This document shows positions 43,863 to 45,829 of a DNA stretch of 45,829 nt, piece by piece. The position numbers and the translations under genes were made by a program. Origin of the DNA: Terrabacter aerolatus (GTDB taxonomy: Bacteria > Actinomycetota > Actinomycetes > Actinomycetales > Dermatophilaceae); contig NZ_BJYX01000027.1 of the NCBI RefSeq assembly GCF_007991735.1, forward strand, positions 1 to 45,829, in the 5' to 3' direction. Below the pieces are notes generated by a model. It had not been told where the DNA came from. It ran no database searches and saw only the letters and a program-made list of their open reading frames with translations. Numbering within the stretch: position 1 is the stretch's first letter; every line of letters starts with the position of its first letter.

Positions 43863-44954
43863 TCAGCGCTCCTCGGTGCCCGCGATGAAGGCCTCGAGCT
43901 TCGCGCGACCGAGGTCGTCCGGACGCTGCTCCGGCGGGGACTTCATGAGGTAGGACGAGGCGGACAGCAGGGCGCCGCCGATGCCGCGGTCCTTGGCGAT
44001 CTTCGCCGCGCGGATGGCGTCGATGATGATGCCGGCCGAGTTGGGGGAGTCCCAGACCTCGAGCTTGTACTCGAGGTTCAGTGGCACGTCACCGAAGGCG
44101 CGACCCTCGAGGCGGACGTAGGCCCACTTGCGGTCGTCGAGCCACGCGACGTAGTCGGACGGGCCGATGTGGACGTTCTTGCTGTCGACGAGACCCGAGA
44201 GCGAGCCGGTCAGGTTGGACGTCACGGCCTGGGTCTTGGAGACCTTCTTGGACTCGAGACGCTCGCGCTCGAGCATGTTCTTGAAGTCCATGTTGCCGCC
44301 GACGTTGAGCTGGTACGTCCGGTCGAGGGCGACACCGCGGTCCTCGAAGAGCTTGGCCATGACGCGGTGCGTGATGGTGGCGCCGACCTGGCTCTTGATG
44401 TCGTCACCGATGATCGGCACGCCGGCGGCCTCGAACTTCGCGGCCCACTCGGGGTCGGAGGCGATGAAGACCGGGAGGGCGTTGACGAAGGCGACCTTCG
44501 CGTCGATGGCGCACTGGGCGTAGAACTTGTCGGCCTGCTCGGAGCCCACAGGGAGGTAGGAGACGAGGACGTCGACCTTGCGGTCCTTGAGGACCTGGAC
44601 GACGTCGACCGGCTCGGCGCCCGACTCGTCGATCGTCTGGCGGTAGTACTTGCCGAGACCGTCGAGCGTGTGGCCGCGCTGGACCTCGACGCCCGTGGTG
44701 GGGACGTCGGCGATCTTGATGGTGTTGTTCTCCGAGGCGTTGATGGCCTCGGACAGGTCCTTGCCGACCTTCTTGTCGTCGACGTCGAACGCGGCGACGA
44801 ACTCCACGTCACCGACGTGGTAGTCGCCGAACTCGACGTGCATGAGGCCGGGGACGCCGGCGGAGGCGTCAGCGTCCTTGTAGTACTCGACGCCCTGCAC
44901 GAGCGAGCTCGCGCAGTTGCCGACGCCGACGATGGCGACGCGTACGGATCCCAT
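43863..44954 (-). CDS. ino1: Inositol-3-phosphate synthase
   Basis: A 363-residue enzyme close in length to M. tuberculosis Ino1 (Rv0046c). It converts glucose 6-phosphate to inositol 3-phosphate with enzyme-bound NAD, the first step towards phosphatidylinositol and mycothiol. The N-terminal NAD-binding loop VGVGNCASS (about 9-17), the [11 protein letters not shown] segment, the NVGGNMDF motif and the Lys-rich active-site region ([23 protein letters not shown]) are present. An AAGGAGTGATCC ribosome site precedes the ATG at 44954. It lies three bases after the PadR gene, the same pairing as Rv0047c-Rv0046c. Confidence 0.97.
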   Translation of the reverse strand: MGSVRVAIVGVGNCASSLVQGVEYYKDADASAGVPGLMHVEFGDYHVGDVEFVAAFDVDDKKVGKDLSEAINASENNTIKIADVPTTGVEVQRGHTLDGLGKYYRQTIDESGAEPVDVVQVLKDRKVDVLVSYLPVGSEQADKFYAQCAIDAKVAFVNALPVFIASDPEWAAKFEAAGVPIIGDDIKSQVGATITHRVMAKLFEDRGVALDRTYQLNVGGNMDFKNMLERERLESKKVSKTQAVTSNLTGSLSGLVDSKNVHIGPSDYVAWLDDRKWAYVRLEGRAFGDVPLNLEYKLEVWDSPNSAGIIIDAIRAAKIAKDRGIGGALLSASSYLMKSPPEQRPDDLGRAKLEAFIAGTEER

Positions 44955-44957
44955 GGA

Positions 44958-45611
44958 TCACTCCTTGTTGTTGGTGGTCGTGCTCTGGGGGGTGGTGATG
45001 TCTGTGGTGTCGTATGCCGCCGGGCCCGGGTCGAGGGCCGCGCGGCGTTCGGCGACGATGAGCTCCTCGAGCCAGCGGACCTCGCGCTCGGCGCGCTCCT
45101 CGCCGTGCTGCTGAAGCGCCAGGGTGTAGCTGTCCATGCGCTCGCGCCGGGCCTGGGAGGCGTCGCGGATGTTGGCGAGGCGCTCCTCGAGGCGGGAGCG
45201 CCGGCCTTCGAGGATGCGCAGCCGGACCTGGGCCTCGGTGCGGGAGAAGAAGGCGAAGCGGACGTCGAAGTCGTCGTCGTCCCAGGCGTCGGGACCGCTG
45301 GCGGCGACGAGGTCCTGGAAGTGCTCCTTGCCGTCGGCGGTCAGCTCGTAGGTGATCCGGGGGCGCTTGCTGCTGCCCGTCGCCGGCTCGGTGGTCTCGT
45401 GGATCCAGCCCGAGTCGACGAGGTGCCTGAGGGCCGGGTAGAGCGAGCCGTAGCTGAGCGCCCGGAAGATGCCGAGGGCCGTGGTGAGCCGCTTGCGCAG
45501 CTCGTAGCCGTGCAGCGGACCGTCGTGGAGCAGACCGAGCACCGCGAACTCGAGCAGCGCGGCGCGGCGGCTCTGGGGGCGGTCGGACGAGGGCACGGGT
45601 TCACCGTACAC
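44958..45611 (-). CDS. PadR family transcriptional regulator
   Basis: A 217-residue regulator. The N-terminal winged helix (about 18-95; LLEFAVLGLLHDGPLHGYELRKRL, then SYGSLYPALRHLVDSGWI) is the PadR domain; the C-terminal part (about 115-195) is a long, charged helix region of the Vir_act_alpha_C type that forms the dimer. It is co-transcribed with ino1, so inositol synthesis is a likely target together with its own gene. The start may be the GTG at 45611 or the GTG at 45596; an operator-like inverted repeat begins four bases upstream of the first. Confidence 0.92.
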   Translation of the reverse strand: MYGEPVPSSDRPQSRRAALLEFAVLGLLHDGPLHGYELRKRLTTALGIFRALSYGSLYPALRHLVDSGWIHETTEPATGSSKRPRITYELTADGKEHFQDLVAASGPDAWDDDDFDVRFAFFSRTEAQVRLRILEGRRSRLEERLANIRDASQARRERMDSYTLALQQHGEERAEREVRWLEELIVAERRAALDPGPAAYDTTDITTPQSTTTNNKE

Positions 45612-45614
45612 CCT

Positions 45615-45635
45615 GATATATCGCTGCGATACATC
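45615..45635 (-). promoter_or_regulatory. Probable PadR operator
   Basis: GATATATCG and CGATACATC are arms of a 21-bp inverted repeat around CTG with one mismatch. PadR proteins typically bind ATGT...ACAT repeats of this sort. It is the most A+T-rich stretch in the region and lies directly before the padR start, so it should overlap the promoter and allow autoregulation. Confidence 0.55.
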
Positions 45636-45760
45636 TGGGTGTCAGTTGCGGGGGACGACCGACGCACCGTCACGCATCCGGCCCGCGGCGTCACGCACGC
45701 AGCGGGCCGGGTCGACGGCGAAGGGGAGTCAGTCGTCCCGAGCAACCCACCCGGCAGCGG

Positions 45761-45829
45761 CTAGGGCTCCGGGGTGTAGACGACGATGAACGCCGTGCCG
45801 TGGACGGGGCGGGCGCCGTCCGCGACGAG
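45761..45829 (-). CDS. C-terminal end of an unidentified protein (cut by the window edge)
   Basis: The last 22 codons and a TAG stop of a minus-strand gene. All 22 sense codons end in G or C, as in real genes here, and the peptide (VHGTAFIVVYTPEP at the end) is not low-complexity. Product unknown. The 125-bp gap to the padR operator (45636-45760) shows no other gene. Confidence 0.55.
   Translation of the reverse strand, partial: LVADGARPVHGTAFIVVYTPEP

Larger units (their letters stand above)
27..45019. repeat. Dispersed octamer CGGCATAC (23 copies)
   Basis: Plus-strand copies start at 27, 1686, 2916, 7982, 10790, 16742, 26509, 32073, 36191, 39641 and 43838. Copies on the minus strand (GTATGCCG) start at 1088, 5226, 5852, 9645, 13649, 19221, 22264, 27635, 34399, 38689, 42703 and 45012. 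Every GGCATAC heptamer I found is preceded by C; A often comes before that and G often follows (ACGGCATACG). Seven copies are intergenic (27, 1088, 5852, 19221, 26509, 36191, 43838). The range given spans the first to last copy; the feature is the set of sites, not the interval. Confidence 0.85.

Noticed and set aside
1-45829. Mobile element, prophage or CRISPR
   Set aside because: No transposase, integrase, phage structural gene, terminal inverted repeat with target duplication or regularly spaced repeat array was found; composition is even throughout.

Overview
The window is high-G+C actinobacterial chromosome (roughly 73% G+C by eye, with G/C almost fixed at third codon positions). Gene order points to a member of the Micrococcales, probably Intrasporangiaceae-like. 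Two blocks match the layout of the Mycobacterium tuberculosis chromosome near oriC: pcnA / mutT4 / Rv3909-like / pseudokinase / sigM / anti-sigma / trxB / trxA / cwlM / Rv3916c-like on the left, and padR-ino1 on the right. I see no rRNA, tRNA, CRISPR array, insertion sequence or prophage.

Layout. (1) 1-13134: a glutathionyl-hydroquinone reductase-like GST, a divergent GNAT-like protein, then the cell-envelope/redox cluster on the minus strand (cwlM, trxA, trxB, anti-sigma, sigM, pseudokinase with a sugar-binding-like ectodomain, DUF6049 membrane protein, Nudix hydrolase), and the divergent CCA-adding enzyme. The MurJ flippase that normally accompanies the pseudokinase is absent here. (2) 13135-37110: a plus-strand, mostly translationally coupled block of twelve genes: LpqN-like protein, PP2C phosphatase, long FHA/zinc-ribbon protein, Ser/Thr kinase, FHA-winged-helix protein, a 2105-residue Ig/fibronectin-III surface protein, MoxR ATPase, DUF58, transglutaminase-fold membrane protein that has lost its catalytic Cys and His, a ubiquitin-like/FHA/FtsK-SpoIIIE ATPase related to EccC/EssC, and two 91-residue WXG100 proteins. 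This looks like the PFNA-type kinase-Fn3-AAA-DUF58-transglutaminase cluster known from bifidobacteria joined to a minimal type VII secretion core; no EccB, EccD, EccE, mycosin, EsaA, EssA or EssB is present. (3) 37111-45829: DUF6421 - SDR - threonine aldolase operon, 1-Cys peroxiredoxin, DedA, a DUF4190/septum-formation-like membrane protein, inositol-3-phosphate synthase with its PadR regulator, and the end of one more gene.

How region 2 may work (inference): kinase and phosphatase set the phosphorylation state of the FHA proteins and of the FHA-bearing ATPase; MoxR, DUF58 and the transglutaminase-fold protein would help assemble or stabilise the giant surface protein; the FtsK-like ATPase would export the WXG100 pair. 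Two promoters, one at each end of the block, share the palindrome TGGGGAG-NN-CTCCCCA at exactly the same distance from a TANNNT -10 box, which suggests one regulator controls both.

A second unexpected signal is a non-palindromic 8-mer, CGGCATAC, found 23 times on both strands about every 2 kb, at roughly ten or more times chance. It often forces rare codons and is enriched between genes and beside terminators. I do not recognise it; an uptake, recombination, segregation or modification signal are all possible.
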